Origin: JACCWP01 sp963801045
Lineage (GTDB): Bacteria > Actinomycetota > Actinomycetes > Propionibacteriales > Nocardioidaceae
Assembly: GCA_963801045.1 (NCBI GenBank)
Contig: CAWDDC010000005.1
Coordinates: 62,001 to 126,000, forward strand
DNA length: 64,000 bases
Direction of reading: 5' to 3'
Part shown: piece after piece, positions 56,374 through 64,000 of the stretch
Layout: each line of letters begins with the position of its first letter
Numbering within the stretch: the first letter of the stretch is position 1
Program-made: the position numbers and the translations under genes
Notes under the pieces: model-generated
The model's database searches: none
The model's input: only the letters and a program-made list of their open reading frames with translations
What the model was told of the DNA's origin: nothing

Positions 56374-57660
56374 TCAGCTGAACGGCCGCAGGCCGGCGTA
56401 GAGCGGGAACGCGTCGGTCAGTGCAGTCACCCGGCGACGCAGCGCGTCGTCGTCGGCCTCGGACAGCTGCGGCCGCAGCGCACCGGCGATCACGTCGGCC
56501 ACCTCGGTGAACTGCTCCGGCCCGAAGCCGCGGGTCGCCAGCGCCGGCGTGCCGATGCGCAGCCCGGACGTGACCATCGGCGGGCGCGGGTCGAAGGGCA
56601 CCGCGTTGCGGTTGACCGTGATGCCGATGCCGTCCAGCCGGTCCTCGGCCTCGCGGCCGGTGAGCTCGGAGTCGCGCAGGTCGACCAGCACCAGGTGCAC
56701 GTCGGTGCCACCGGTGAGCACGCTGACCCCGACCTCGCGCATGTCGTCGGCGCCGAGCCGCTCGGCGAGGATCCGCGCGCCCTCGATGGTCCGCCGCTGG
56801 CGCTCGGCGAACTCCTCGCTCGCCGCCGCCTTGAACGACACCGCCTTGGCCGCGATCACGTGCTCGAGCGGCCCGCCCTGCTGGCCGGGGAACACCGACG
56901 AGTTCAGCTTCTTGGCGACGTCCTCGCGGTCGGTGAGGATGATGCCGCCCCGCGGTCCGCACAGCGTCTTGTGCGTGGTCGAGGTGACGACGTCGGCGTA
57001 GGGCACCGGGTTGGGGTGCAGACCGGCCGCGACCAGGCCGGCGAAGTGCGCCATGTCCACCAGCAGCGCGGCGCCGACCTCGTCGGCGATGGAGCGGAAC
57101 GCCGCGAAGTCGAGGTGGCGGGGGTAGGCCGACCAGCCCGCGATGATGACCGTCGGCCGGTGCTCGCGGGCGAGGGAGCGCACCTCGTCCATGTCGATGA
57201 GCGCGTCCTCCTTGCTCACGTGGTAGGCCACCACGTTGTAGAGCTTGCCGGAGAAGTTCAGCCGCATGCCGTGCGTCAGGTGCCCGCCGTGCGCGAGGTC
57301 GAGGCCGAGGATCGTGTCGCCCGGTGACAGCAGCGCCATCATCGCGGCCGCGTTGGCGGTCGCACCCGAGTGCGGCTGCACGTTGGCGTAGGCCGCGCCG
57401 AACAGCGCCTTGACCCGCTCGATCGCCAGCGTCTCGGTCTGGTCGACGTACTCGCACCCGCCGTAGTAGCGGCGTCCCGGGTAGCCCTCGGCGTACTTGT
57501 TGGTGAGCACGCTGCCCTGTGCCTGCAGCACCGCCAGCGGTGCGAAGTTCTCGCTGGCGATCATCTCCAGGGTCTGCTGCTGGCGACGCAGCTCGGCGTC
57601 GACGGCGGCGGCGACCTCGGGATCGAACGTGCCCAGGGGCTGCTCGTGCGTGTCGGACAT
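56374..57660 (-). CDS. glyA: Serine hydroxymethyltransferase
   Basis: 428 residues, intact. PLP enzyme that interconverts serine and glycine with tetrahydrofolate. MIASENFAPLAVLQAQGSVL, NVQPHSGATANAAAM, LLVDMAHFAGLVAAG and the Schiff-base lysine in VVTSTTHKTLCGPRGGI are present. ATG 57660 follows GAGGAGCCCGC. First gene of the glyA-sdaA-SURF1-DUF3817 leftward operon. Confidence 0.97.
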   Translation of the reverse strand: MSDTHEQPLGTFDPEVAAAVDAELRRQQQTLEMIASENFAPLAVLQAQGSVLTNKYAEGYPGRRYYGGCEYVDQTETLAIERVKALFGAAYANVQPHSGATANAAAMMALLSPGDTILGLDLAHGGHLTHGMRLNFSGKLYNVVAYHVSKEDALIDMDEVRSLAREHRPTVIIAGWSAYPRHLDFAAFRSIADEVGAALLVDMAHFAGLVAAGLHPNPVPYADVVTSTTHKTLCGPRGGIILTDREDVAKKLNSSVFPGQQGGPLEHVIAAKAVSFKAAASEEFAERQRRTIEGARILAERLGADDMREVGVSVLTGGTDVHLVLVDLRDSELTGREAEDRLDGIGITVNRNAVPFDPRPPMVTSGLRIGTPALATRGFGPEQFTEVADVIAGALRPQLSEADDDALRRRVTALTDAFPLYAGLRPFS

Positions 57661-57703
57661 GCGGGCTCCTCGTCGGTGCGGGCTCCCGGCCATCGTCTCA
57701 CCC

Positions 57704-57727
57704 GGCGACGAGTCGCAAGACGTCGCC
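57704..57727. terminator. Hairpin between the mscR operon and glyA
   Basis: GGCGACG and CGTCGCC flank the 10-base loop AGTCGCAAGA. It lies just after the metallo-hydrolase stop (57746) and before glyA, and probably ends the mscR operon. The same stretch could fold in the glyA leader, but only 85 bases are available. Confidence 0.5.
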
Positions 57728-57745
57728 ACGACTCCCACATCGTGA

Positions 57746-58357
57746 TCAGGAGAAGGGTGGGCGGGCCGCCTCCTCGCCGATCGTGGTGCTGTCGCCGTGT
57801 CCGGTACGCACCACCGTGTCGGCCGGCAGCGCGAGCAGCCGCGCGCGGATCGACGCCTCGATCGTTGGCCGGTCGGAGAACGAGCGACCGGTGGCGCCGG
57901 GCCCGCCCTGGAAGAGCGTGTCACCGGTGAAGACGGTGCCGAGGTCGGGGGCGTACAGGCAGCTGCTGCCGGGGGAGTGGCCCGGCGTGTGCAGCGCGGT
58001 CAGCTCGGCCCCGCCGACGCCGATCCTGGTGCCGTCGACGAGGTCGTGGTCGGGCCCCAGCTCGTGGTAGAGCACGTCCCACAGCATCCGGTCGTCGGGG
58101 TGCAGCCAGATCGGCGCATGGGTGATGTCCCACAGGTCACCGGCGGCGCTGATGTGGTCGTCGTGCCCGTGCGTCAGCAGGATCGCGACCACCTCGCGCT
58201 CGCCGACCGCCTCGACGATCGGCTCCGCGTCGTGGGCCGCGTCGATGACGATCACCCGGTCGTCGTCGCCCACCAGCCACACGTTGTTGTCGACGTCGAA
58301 GGTCTCGCCGTCGAGGCTGAACGTCCCGGACGTGACGACGCGGTCGATACGGGTCAT
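57746..58357 (-). CDS. Metallo-beta-lactamase-fold hydrolase, mycothiol-linked
   Basis: 203 residues, intact. Zinc-binding motifs LLTHGHDDHISAAGDL, ALHTPGHSPGSSCLY, FTGDTLFQGG and VVRTGHGDSTTIGEE are complete, as in glyoxalase II-type thioesterases. In other actinobacteria the gene next to mscR encodes such an enzyme and is thought to hydrolyse S-formylmycothiol; position in the same operon supports that role here. ATG 58357 lies 4 bases after the preceding gene's stop. Confidence 0.9.
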   Translation of the reverse strand: MTRIDRVVTSGTFSLDGETFDVDNNVWLVGDDDRVIVIDAAHDAEPIVEAVGEREVVAILLTHGHDDHISAAGDLWDITHAPIWLHPDDRMLWDVLYHELGPDHDLVDGTRIGVGGAELTALHTPGHSPGSSCLYAPDLGTVFTGDTLFQGGPGATGRSFSDRPTIEASIRARLLALPADTVVRTGHGDSTTIGEEAARPPFS

Positions 58358-58361
58358 GGGG

Positions 58362-59534
58362 TCACGCTAACCGGCCGTCCTGACCCGTGGCGCTGACCCA
58401 CCGGGCGGTCCCGCGCGACGGCCACGAGACCAGCTGCTCGAGCGGTCCGCGTGGCCACCAGGACCGCCACGCGGCCGCGATGACGAACGCGGCGATGACG
58501 TGCGTGACGTACCGCGGCTCGGGGTCGTCAGGCCCGATGTCGTACGCGACGGCGAGCACGTGCAGCGTGTAGAGGGTGAGCGTCATGCTGCCGACCCACG
58601 CGAGGGGCAGCAGCACGTTGCCGACCAGGGGCGCGAGCAGCAACAGCACCGCGAGCAGCACGAGGGCGCTGCCGGTGGTGGCGGCCAGGTCGAGGGTGGT
58701 GCCGCTGTGCGGCTCGGCCACCGTGAGCCACCACCACGACAGCGTGGGCGTGGTGCCGTGCCGGATCTCGTCGGCGGCGGTGGGGCGGAGGTCGCCGCTG
58801 GCGATCGCGTGGTCGACCAGCAGCCGCGACAGCACGTACGCCGCCAGCACCAGCGCGGCGCCGACCAGCAGCAGCCGCCTGGCGACCGTCGGGCTGCGCA
58901 GGTCGAGCCTGCCGACGGCGAGCCCGGCGGCCAGGTACGTCGTCCAGGCCAGCACCGGGTAGTAGCCGGTGAGCGTGAGCTCGTTGATCAGCGTCGGCAG
59001 CTGGGCGAGGTCGGCGAAGCTCGGGCTCGGCCCCCGCATCGGTGGCAGGCCGCTGCGCAGCACGTGCGACCAGATCGGCACCAGCACCGCGATCCCGACG
59101 GCGATCGCGGCCAGCCGGCGCCACGACAGTCCCAGCAGCGGAGCAGCCAGGCCGAACAGCAGCGCGTAGTAGACCAGGATGATCGCCAGCCCGGAGTCCG
59201 CCTCGGCGAGGGCCAGACCGAGCACGCCGATCAGGACGCAGCGCACCAGCAGGCCGGCGGCGGCTCCCTCCCAGCGGCGGCCGGTGAGTGGGGCGGTGCC
59301 GCCGGTGGACAAGGCGATCGCGACGCCCGCGAGCACCGCGAACGCCGCCGACGCCCGGCCGCGGGCCAGCTCGTGCGTCCACGAGACGTCACCGGCGGCG
59401 TCGGTGCCCGGCAGCACGTGCACGGCCATCATCCCGATCAGCGCCACCCCACGGGCGGCGTCGACCGCCTGCACCCGGCGCCCCTCCGGCAGCCGGGCTC
59501 CGCGGGACCGATCTCGAGACATCGCGGCTGCCAT
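58362..59534 (-). CDS. Multi-helix membrane protein, DUF418/DUF1624 acyltransferase-like
   Basis: 390 residues, intact, about ten helices. RRVQAVDAARGVALIGMMAVHVLP and WTHELARGRASAAFAVLAGVAIAL form the conserved opening of the DUF1624/heparan-alpha-glucosaminide N-acetyltransferase-like family; GYYPVLAWTTYLAAGLAVGRLD and VGSMTLTLYTLHVLAVAY (DUF418-like) follow. It probably moves an acyl group across the membrane onto a glycan or lipid. It sits between mscR and its usual hydrolase partner. ATG 59534 or 59522. Confidence 0.78.
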   Translation of the reverse strand: MAAAMSRDRSRGARLPEGRRVQAVDAARGVALIGMMAVHVLPGTDAAGDVSWTHELARGRASAAFAVLAGVAIALSTGGTAPLTGRRWEGAAAGLLVRCVLIGVLGLALAEADSGLAIILVYYALLFGLAAPLLGLSWRRLAAIAVGIAVLVPIWSHVLRSGLPPMRGPSPSFADLAQLPTLINELTLTGYYPVLAWTTYLAAGLAVGRLDLRSPTVARRLLLVGAALVLAAYVLSRLLVDHAIASGDLRPTAADEIRHGTTPTLSWWWLTVAEPHSGTTLDLAATTGSALVLLAVLLLLAPLVGNVLLPLAWVGSMTLTLYTLHVLAVAYDIGPDDPEPRYVTHVIAAFVIAAAWRSWWPRGPLEQLVSWPSRGTARWVSATGQDGRLA

Positions 59535-59574
59535 CACGACCGCTTTGTCTCGACATCCGTCCGGCGACAGCCGG

Positions 59575-60660
59575 TCAGAACTGGACGACCGAGCGCAGCA
59601 CCTCGCCCCGGTGCATCTTGTCGAAGGCCGCCTCGACGTCACCGATCCCGATGGTCTCGCTGACGAACGCGTCCAGGTCGAGCCGGCCCTGCAGGTACAG
59701 GTCGATGAGCATCGGGAAGTCGCGGCTGGGTAGGCAGTCGCCGTACCAGCTGGACTTGAGCGAGCCGCCGCGGCCGAACACGTCGAGCAGCGGCAGCTCG
59801 AGGCGCATCTCCGGGGTGGGGACACCCACCAGCACGACGGTGCCGGCGAGGTCGCGGGCGTAGAACGCCTGCGTGTACGTCTCCGGCCGCCCCACCGCGT
59901 CGATGACGACGTCGGCGCCGAAGCCGCCGGTGAGCGCCTGCACCGCCTCGACGACGTCGCCGGCGGTGGCGTCGACGGTGTGGGTGGCGCCGAGACCCTC
60001 GGCCCACGCGAGCTTCTTGGCGTCGACGTCGACCGCGATGATCGTCGCGGCACCGGCCAGCCGCGCCCCGGCCACCGCGGCGTTGCCCACGCCACCGCAG
60101 CCGATGACGGCCACCGAGTCACCGCGGGTCACCGCGCCGGTGTTGATGGCAGCGCCGATGCCGGCCATCACGCCGCAGCCCAGCAGCCCCGCCGCGGCCG
60201 CCGAGGCGGCGGGGTCCACCTTCGTGCACTGGCCGGAGGCGACCAGCGTCTTGTCCGCGAACGAGCCGATGCCCAGGGCGGGCGACAGCACGGTGCCGTC
60301 CTCGAGGGTCATCTTCTGGGTGGCGTTGTGGGTGTTGAAGCAGTACCACGGCCGGCCGCGCCGGCAGGCCCGGCAGTCGCCGCAGACCGCCCGCCAGTTG
60401 AGGATGACGAAGTCGCCGGGCGCCACGTTGTCGACGCCCTCGCCGACCGACTCGACCAGGCCGGCGGCCTCGTGGCCCAGCAGGAACGGGAACTCGTCGT
60501 TGATGCCGCCCTCGCGGTAGTGCAGGTCGGTGTGGCAGACCCCGCACGCCTGGACCTGCACCACGGCCTCGCCCGGGCCCGGGTCGGGAACGATGACGTT
60601 CTCGAGCGTGACGGGCGCACCCTTGGCACGGGCGATGACGCCCTGGACGGTCTGCGGCAT
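59575..60660 (-). CDS. mscR: S-nitrosomycothiol reductase / mycothiol-dependent formaldehyde dehydrogenase
   Basis: 361 residues, intact zinc MDR enzyme, NAD-dependent. ACGVCHTDLHYREGGINDEFPF (catalytic zinc), FVILNWRAVCGDCRACRRGRP (structural zinc), KVDPAASAAAAGLLGCGVMA, VAVIGCGGVGNAAVAGARLA (NAD) and DVVIDAVGRPETYTQAFYAR match mycobacterial MscR almost word for word. It oxidises S-hydroxymethylmycothiol (formaldehyde adduct) and reduces S-nitrosomycothiol. ATG 60660 gives MPQTVQGVIARAKG. First gene of a three-gene operon. Confidence 0.95.
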   Translation of the reverse strand: MPQTVQGVIARAKGAPVTLENVIVPDPGPGEAVVQVQACGVCHTDLHYREGGINDEFPFLLGHEAAGLVESVGEGVDNVAPGDFVILNWRAVCGDCRACRRGRPWYCFNTHNATQKMTLEDGTVLSPALGIGSFADKTLVASGQCTKVDPAASAAAAGLLGCGVMAGIGAAINTGAVTRGDSVAVIGCGGVGNAAVAGARLAGAATIIAVDVDAKKLAWAEGLGATHTVDATAGDVVEAVQALTGGFGADVVIDAVGRPETYTQAFYARDLAGTVVLVGVPTPEMRLELPLLDVFGRGGSLKSSWYGDCLPSRDFPMLIDLYLQGRLDLDAFVSETIGIGDVEAAFDKMHRGEVLRSVVQF

Positions 60661-60708
60661 GCGAGAACTCCTCGACGGTCGACGGTGGGGTCAGCCTAGA
60701 GTCCGCGC

Positions 60709-61875
60709 ATGGCTTCGTCACCGCTGATCGTCCGCGACCTCGCGGCCGACGACCTCGACCAGGTGCTGGACGTACGGACCCGGTCGTTCGGCCCCCTCGG
60801 CGAGGCGGACCGCCCCGGTTGGTACGACTTCCACCAGAAGCTGATCCCGCAGCGGCGCTGTCTGGTGGTCCACGACGGTGACCGGGTGGTGGCGGCCGCC
60901 CGGGCCTGGGACATGCGGCAGTGGTGGGGCGGTCGGAGCCTGCCGATGGCGGGCATCGCGGGAGTCGTGGTGGCGCCGGAGCACCGCGGTCGCGGGGTCG
61001 GCTCACTGCTGATGCACGCCCTGCTCGAGCGCACCGTCGAGCTCGGTGACGCCGTGTCGGTCCTCTATCCCGCCACGCTCGCGGTCTACCGCGGCCTCGG
61101 CTGGGAGCTCGGTGGCGCCCAGCACCGGGTGAGCGTCCGCACCGAGCTGCTGCGACGGCTGGGGGGTCGCGAGGTGCCCGTACGCCGGGCGGTGCCGGAC
61201 GATGCGGAGGCGATCGCGGCCATCGCGGCGACCGTGCACCGTCGGGCCCGCGCGAGCGGACCGCTGGACAACGCCGCGTCGGAGGTGCGCGAGTCGCTCG
61301 AGGACGACGACGTCTTCGGCTACGTCGCCGACGACGGCTACTGCCTGTACGGCTGGCACCCCGGCGGCGCCCTGCTGGTGCAGGAGCTCGTGGCCGGCAG
61401 CGAGCAGACCGCGCGGGCGCTGTGGTCGGTCGTCGGTTCCGGCTCCTCGACGGCGAAGACGGTGCACGCCTACGTCGACCCGCGCGACCCGCTGGTGCTG
61501 CTGCTCGGCGAGGGCCCAGAGCTCGGGGTGGAGATGAACCGCTGGATGCTGCGGGTGCTCGACCTGGAGGCGGCGGTGTCCGGTCGCGGGTTCCCTGCGG
61601 GGGTGAGTGCCCAGGTGCCGCTGGTGGTCGAGGACGCGCAGGTCCCGCGCTGCAGCGGCTCGTGGCTGCTGCGGGTGTCGGACGGGGTGGGCGAGGTGAC
61701 CGAGGGCGGCGGGGACGGGGTGCGGCTCGGGGCCAACGGGCTGGCGGCGCTGTTCGCCGGCGGCGGCATGGCGTCGCTGCGGCTGGCCGGGCTCGCGAGC
61801 GGCGGGAGCCCGGAGCAGGACGCGCTGCTGGACACCGCCTTCGCCGGTGAGCCGTACCTGCTCGACTACTTCTGA
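60709..61875 (+). CDS. Eis-like N-acetyltransferase
   Basis: 388 residues, intact. N-terminal GNAT domain (RDLAADDLDQVLDVRTRSFG, the acetyl-CoA loop GVVVAPEHRGRGVGSLL), a second degenerate GNAT domain (VLYPATLAVYRGLGWELGG onwards), and a C-terminal SCP2-like domain ending EPYLLDYF, the three-part order of the Eis family with the typical free C-terminus. Eis proteins acetylate amines, including aminoglycosides and lysine side chains; the natural target is unknown. ATG 60709 follows TAGAGT by about 7 bases. Confidence 0.88.
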   Translation: MASSPLIVRDLAADDLDQVLDVRTRSFGPLGEADRPGWYDFHQKLIPQRRCLVVHDGDRVVAAARAWDMRQWWGGRSLPMAGIAGVVVAPEHRGRGVGSLLMHALLERTVELGDAVSVLYPATLAVYRGLGWELGGAQHRVSVRTELLRRLGGREVPVRRAVPDDAEAIAAIAATVHRRARASGPLDNAASEVRESLEDDDVFGYVADDGYCLYGWHPGGALLVQELVAGSEQTARALWSVVGSGSSTAKTVHAYVDPRDPLVLLLGEGPELGVEMNRWMLRVLDLEAAVSGRGFPAGVSAQVPLVVEDAQVPRCSGSWLLRVSDGVGEVTEGGGDGVRLGANGLAALFAGGGMASLRLAGLASGGSPEQDALLDTAFAGEPYLLDYF

Positions 61876-61947
61876 TCGCGCCGCCCGGCGCGTCGGGGCT
61901 GACGTCAGCCGGTGCCTGCTCGCTTGGGTGGTCCGTGCGTGGCGGGC

Positions 61948-62568
61948 ATGATGACGGGTGTGCGTCTCGGTCTGCTGGTGTCTTCCGCGCTGGTCGCGCT
62001 GCTGATCCTGGCTGGTTGCGGCGACGAGCCGGGATCGGACAACTCGACGATTCAGGACGCTTCTTCGCCGTCCGCGCCCGATGCGCCCGGCACCGCGAGC
62101 GGCAGCGGGGACGGCGGAGGCCGCGGCGGGGAGGCCGCCGGCGACGGCGAGGAGCCGGAAGAGGTTCCCGAGGTGCTCGAGTTCGACGCCGAGGAGGTCT
62201 CGGGCGAGCCGTTCGACCCTCGTAGCCTGGCCGGCACCGACACCGTGTTCTGGTTCTGGGCACCGTGGTGCACCGAGTGCGCGGCTGCCGCTCCCGAGGT
62301 GCAGGAAGCGGCAGAGGCCAACCCGGGGGTCGGTTTCGTCGGCGTGGCGGGACTCAGCTCGGACTCGGCGGCCATCCAGGACTTCGTCGACCGGTACGGG
62401 CTCGGGTTCACTCAGCTGGCCGACCTCGAGGGAAGCGTCTACACGCACTTCGGCATCACCCAGCAGGACACCTTCGTGCTGGTGTCGGCCGACGGTGACG
62501 TCGAGACCGTCGACGGCTACGCCAGCGACCTGGATCCCCAGCAGCTGGTCGCCGACGCGTTCGGCTGA
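61948..62568 (+). CDS. TlpA-like thioredoxin-fold lipoprotein
   Basis: About 206 residues. The lipobox LILAGCGDEPGSD follows a short signal helix; an acidic/glycine-rich linker leads to a thioredoxin fold with WFWAPWCTECAAAAPEV (redox C-x2-C) and GVAGLSSDSAAIQDFVDRYGL. It faces the outside and exchanges disulphides, probably for cytochrome c or extracellular proteins. The following gene is its likely electron donor. ATG 61948, 61951 or GTG 61960 could start it; the lipobox is in frame with all. Confidence 0.88.
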   Translation: MMTGVRLGLLVSSALVALLILAGCGDEPGSDNSTIQDASSPSAPDAPGTASGSGDGGGRGGEAAGDGEEPEEVPEVLEFDAEEVSGEPFDPRSLAGTDTVFWFWAPWCTECAAAAPEVQEAAEANPGVGFVGVAGLSSDSAAIQDFVDRYGLGFTQLADLEGSVYTHFGITQQDTFVLVSADGDVETVDGYASDLDPQQLVADAFG

Positions 62569-62571
62569 GCG

Positions 62572-63420
62572 GTGGACCAGGGGCCGTACGCCCTCGCCCT
62601 CGCCGCCGGACTCGTCGCGGCGCTCAACCCGTGCGGGTTCGCGCTGCTGCCGGCCTACCTGGGGCTGATCGTCGCAGGCGACGCCGATGCTGTCCCCGGG
62701 CGGGCACTGGCCCGGGCGTTGCGCATGACCGCTGCCATGAGCATCGGCTTCGTGGCGGTGTTCGGCGTGTTCGGCGCCGTCGTGGTGCCGCTGGCGCTGT
62801 CGCTGGAGCGCTACCTACCGTGGGCGACGATCCTGATCGGACTGCTCCTCGCGCTGGCCGGAGGGTGGCTGCTCGCCGGCCGTGAGCTGACCTTCCCGGT
62901 GCCACGCATGAGCGGATTCGCCCCGACCGGCTCCACCACGTCGATGGTCGGCTACGGAGCGGCTTACGCGGTGGCGTCGCTGTCGTGCACCATCGGTCCG
63001 TTCCTGGCGATCCTGGCGACGTCCACCAGGAGCGGCGGCATCGTCGAGGGTTTGGCGGTAGTCGCGACGTACGCGCTCGGCATGGGTCTCGTCGTCGGTG
63101 TGCTGGCCGTTGCGATCGCTGTTGCCCAGCAGGCTGTCGTCGACCGGACCAGGCGGCTGCTGCCGTGGGTCAATCGGGCCAGCGGGTTGCTGCTGGTGGT
63201 TGCCGGTGCCTACGTCGCGTACTACGGCTGGTACGAGCTGCGCGTCCTCGGCGGTGGCGACGCGAGCGATCCGGTCGTCGACATGGCCCGGGAGGTGCAA
63301 GGCAGCGCGGCCCGGCTGGTCACCGACGCCGGCGGCGGCACCATCGCCGTCGTGCTCGGTTGCCTCGTCGTGGTCGGGGCGGTGACCGCACTGACCCGTC
63401 GGCAACGATCCAGGCGCTGA
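62572..63420 (+). CDS. CcdA/DsbD-like membrane thiol transporter
   Basis: 282 residues, intact, six to seven helices. The reactive cysteines sit in GLVAALNPCGFALLPAYLGL and SLSCTIGPFLAI, as in CcdA, which carries electrons from cytoplasmic thioredoxin across the membrane. GTG 62572 starts 3 bases after the TlpA-like stop, so the pair form an extracytoplasmic reductive relay. No cytochrome biogenesis genes follow within the window. Confidence 0.9.
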   Translation: MDQGPYALALAAGLVAALNPCGFALLPAYLGLIVAGDADAVPGRALARALRMTAAMSIGFVAVFGVFGAVVVPLALSLERYLPWATILIGLLLALAGGWLLAGRELTFPVPRMSGFAPTGSTTSMVGYGAAYAVASLSCTIGPFLAILATSTRSGGIVEGLAVVATYALGMGLVVGVLAVAIAVAQQAVVDRTRRLLPWVNRASGLLLVVAGAYVAYYGWYELRVLGGGDASDPVVDMAREVQGSAARLVTDAGGGTIAVVLGCLVVVGAVTALTRRQRSRR

Positions 63421-63454
63421 CGTCCCACCCCGGGGGCGGACTAAGGTCGGGGAC

Positions 63455-64000
63455 GTGGCCGCGGTCGGCAGCTCGTTGGACCGGCTCGACGCTGGGATCA
63501 CGTGGACGAACGTGCGGCCGTCGGTCGACGAGCGCGCCGGATGGTTGCGCTGTGCCGATCTGCTCGCGGACCCCGAGGCGTTCGGCCGGTGGCAGCGCGA
63601 GGCGGCCGCCGCGTTCGGTGGGGCCGACGACGACGGCCTGCTGACCGGGCAGGGGCTGGTGCTCGACTGGTACCTGGCCGGGGTGGTGCTGCCTGCCGTC
63701 GGCATGTTCCACCTCGACCGGCGGGTACCACGGCTGTCGCCCGAGGACGTGCACCTGTTGCCCGGCCCGGCCGGATCCCCGGTCACGGCGACTGCGCTCG
63801 ACTCGGCTCGGTTCCGTTGCCTGCCTGGTGATCCGGCCGCGGGGGATGCCGATGCCGAGGTCGTCGACGGGCTCGACGCCCTGGCCACCGCGCTGCGGAC
63901 GGAGCTGCTCGCCCATGCCGACCAGCTGGTCGAGGCGTACGCGCCGACGACCCGGATCGGCAGCCACGGGTTGTGGGGCAGCGGTCACGGATGCCGTGGA
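63455..64000 (+). CDS. FhuF-like iron-reductase family protein (partial)
   Basis: Runs off the end of the window. About 180 residues are readable: SSLDRLDAGITWTNVRPS, WLRCADLLADPEAFGRWQRE and LVEAYAPTTRIGSHGLWG, the last resembling the iron/siderophore FhuF/IucC-type segment (R-x3-LWG). The C-terminal [2Fe-2S] cysteines that would prove an FhuF reductase are beyond the window. An extra base near 63980 seems to shift the frame after LWG. GTG 63455 follows TAAGGT by about 9 bases. Family assignment is tentative. Confidence 0.4.
   Translation, partial: MAAVGSSLDRLDAGITWTNVRPSVDERAGWLRCADLLADPEAFGRWQREAAAAFGGADDDGLLTGQGLVLDWYLAGVVLPAVGMFHLDRRVPRLSPEDVHLLPGPAGSPVTATALDSARFRCLPGDPAAGDADAEVVDGLDALATALRTELLAHADQLVEAYAPTTRIGSHGLWGSGHGCRG

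Noticed and set aside
57661..57745. A riboswitch in the glyA leader
   Set aside because: Only 85 bases with one simple hairpin; no conserved core of glycine, SAM, THF or ZTP riboswitches is recognisable.
60119..62263. A 714-residue minus-strand ORF opposite the Eis-like gene
   Set aside because: Arg/Pro-rich antisense shadow without any domain; the Eis-like frame is intact.

Overview
This is a very GC-rich window whose gene content is actinobacterial: mycothiol-dependent detoxification (mscR), a bacterial proteasome activator (Bpa), a WhiB-like protein, CrgA, and the fhaA-fhaB-pstP-rodA-pbpA-pknB cell-wall/phosphosignalling cluster. GTG and TTG starts, leaderless-looking genes and start/stop overlaps are common. 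My best guess is a Nocardioides-like member of the Propionibacteriales; this is inferred from gene content, not from a search. There is no dnaA, gyrB or rRNA, so oriC itself is not here, although the fha/pkn block normally lies close to it.

Layout. 1-8 kb: two tRNA-Ser genes, a stand-alone biotinyl protein, a polytopic membrane protein, a nitrilase-fold amidohydrolase, a quinone oxidoreductase, bpa, a WhiB-like protein, a HAD phosphatase and serS. 8-19 kb: a PAP2/diacylglycerol-kinase fusion, pheA, arcA, a SEC-C protein, an RsbW-like ATPase, a glycerophosphodiesterase, a rhodanese, membrane-lipid genes, an Fpg/Nei glycosylase, aat and an EcsC protein. 19-27 kb: a leftward operon for leucine/isovalerate breakdown (acyl-CoA carboxylase beta and alpha, HMG-CoA lyase) followed by two sulfotransferase-like genes, facing a TetR gene across a perfect 16-bp palindrome. 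27-34 kb: small membrane proteins, an aldo/keto reductase, and a three-gene redox-signalling operon: UBP zinc finger, response regulator fused to an FAD oxidoreductase without the CxxC, and a cNMP-domain histidine kinase. 34-43 kb: a DASS transporter with a tartrate/malate-type dehydrogenase, a ferredoxin reductase, DUF305, a tandem GNAT protein, pxpA, GntR and LuxR regulators, and two small transcription units each preceded by the same dyad. 43-53 kb: tRNA-Leu, the fha-pstP-rodA-pbpA-pknB operon, a DUF881 protein, crgA, a rhomboid protease and ppiA. 53-64 kb: a helical membrane protein, DUF3817, SURF1, sdaA, glyA, the mscR operon, an Eis-like acetyltransferase, a TlpA-like lipoprotein with its CcdA-like partner, and the start of an FhuF-like gene.

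Two window-wide patterns matter. First, roughly 30 genes, including housekeeping genes such as serS, pbpA and crgA, are interrupted by single-base frameshifts, mostly one extra G or C. I read these as sequence errors and give each gene its full repaired extent, with approximate break points. Second, a dispersed palindromic element (arm TCATCCGCGCA plus a TACGCCCG-like core) occurs at five intergenic loci, four of them between convergent genes, and a different nested palindrome family built on TTTCCCAAGG occurs twice. Both look like bidirectional terminators or REP-type elements.
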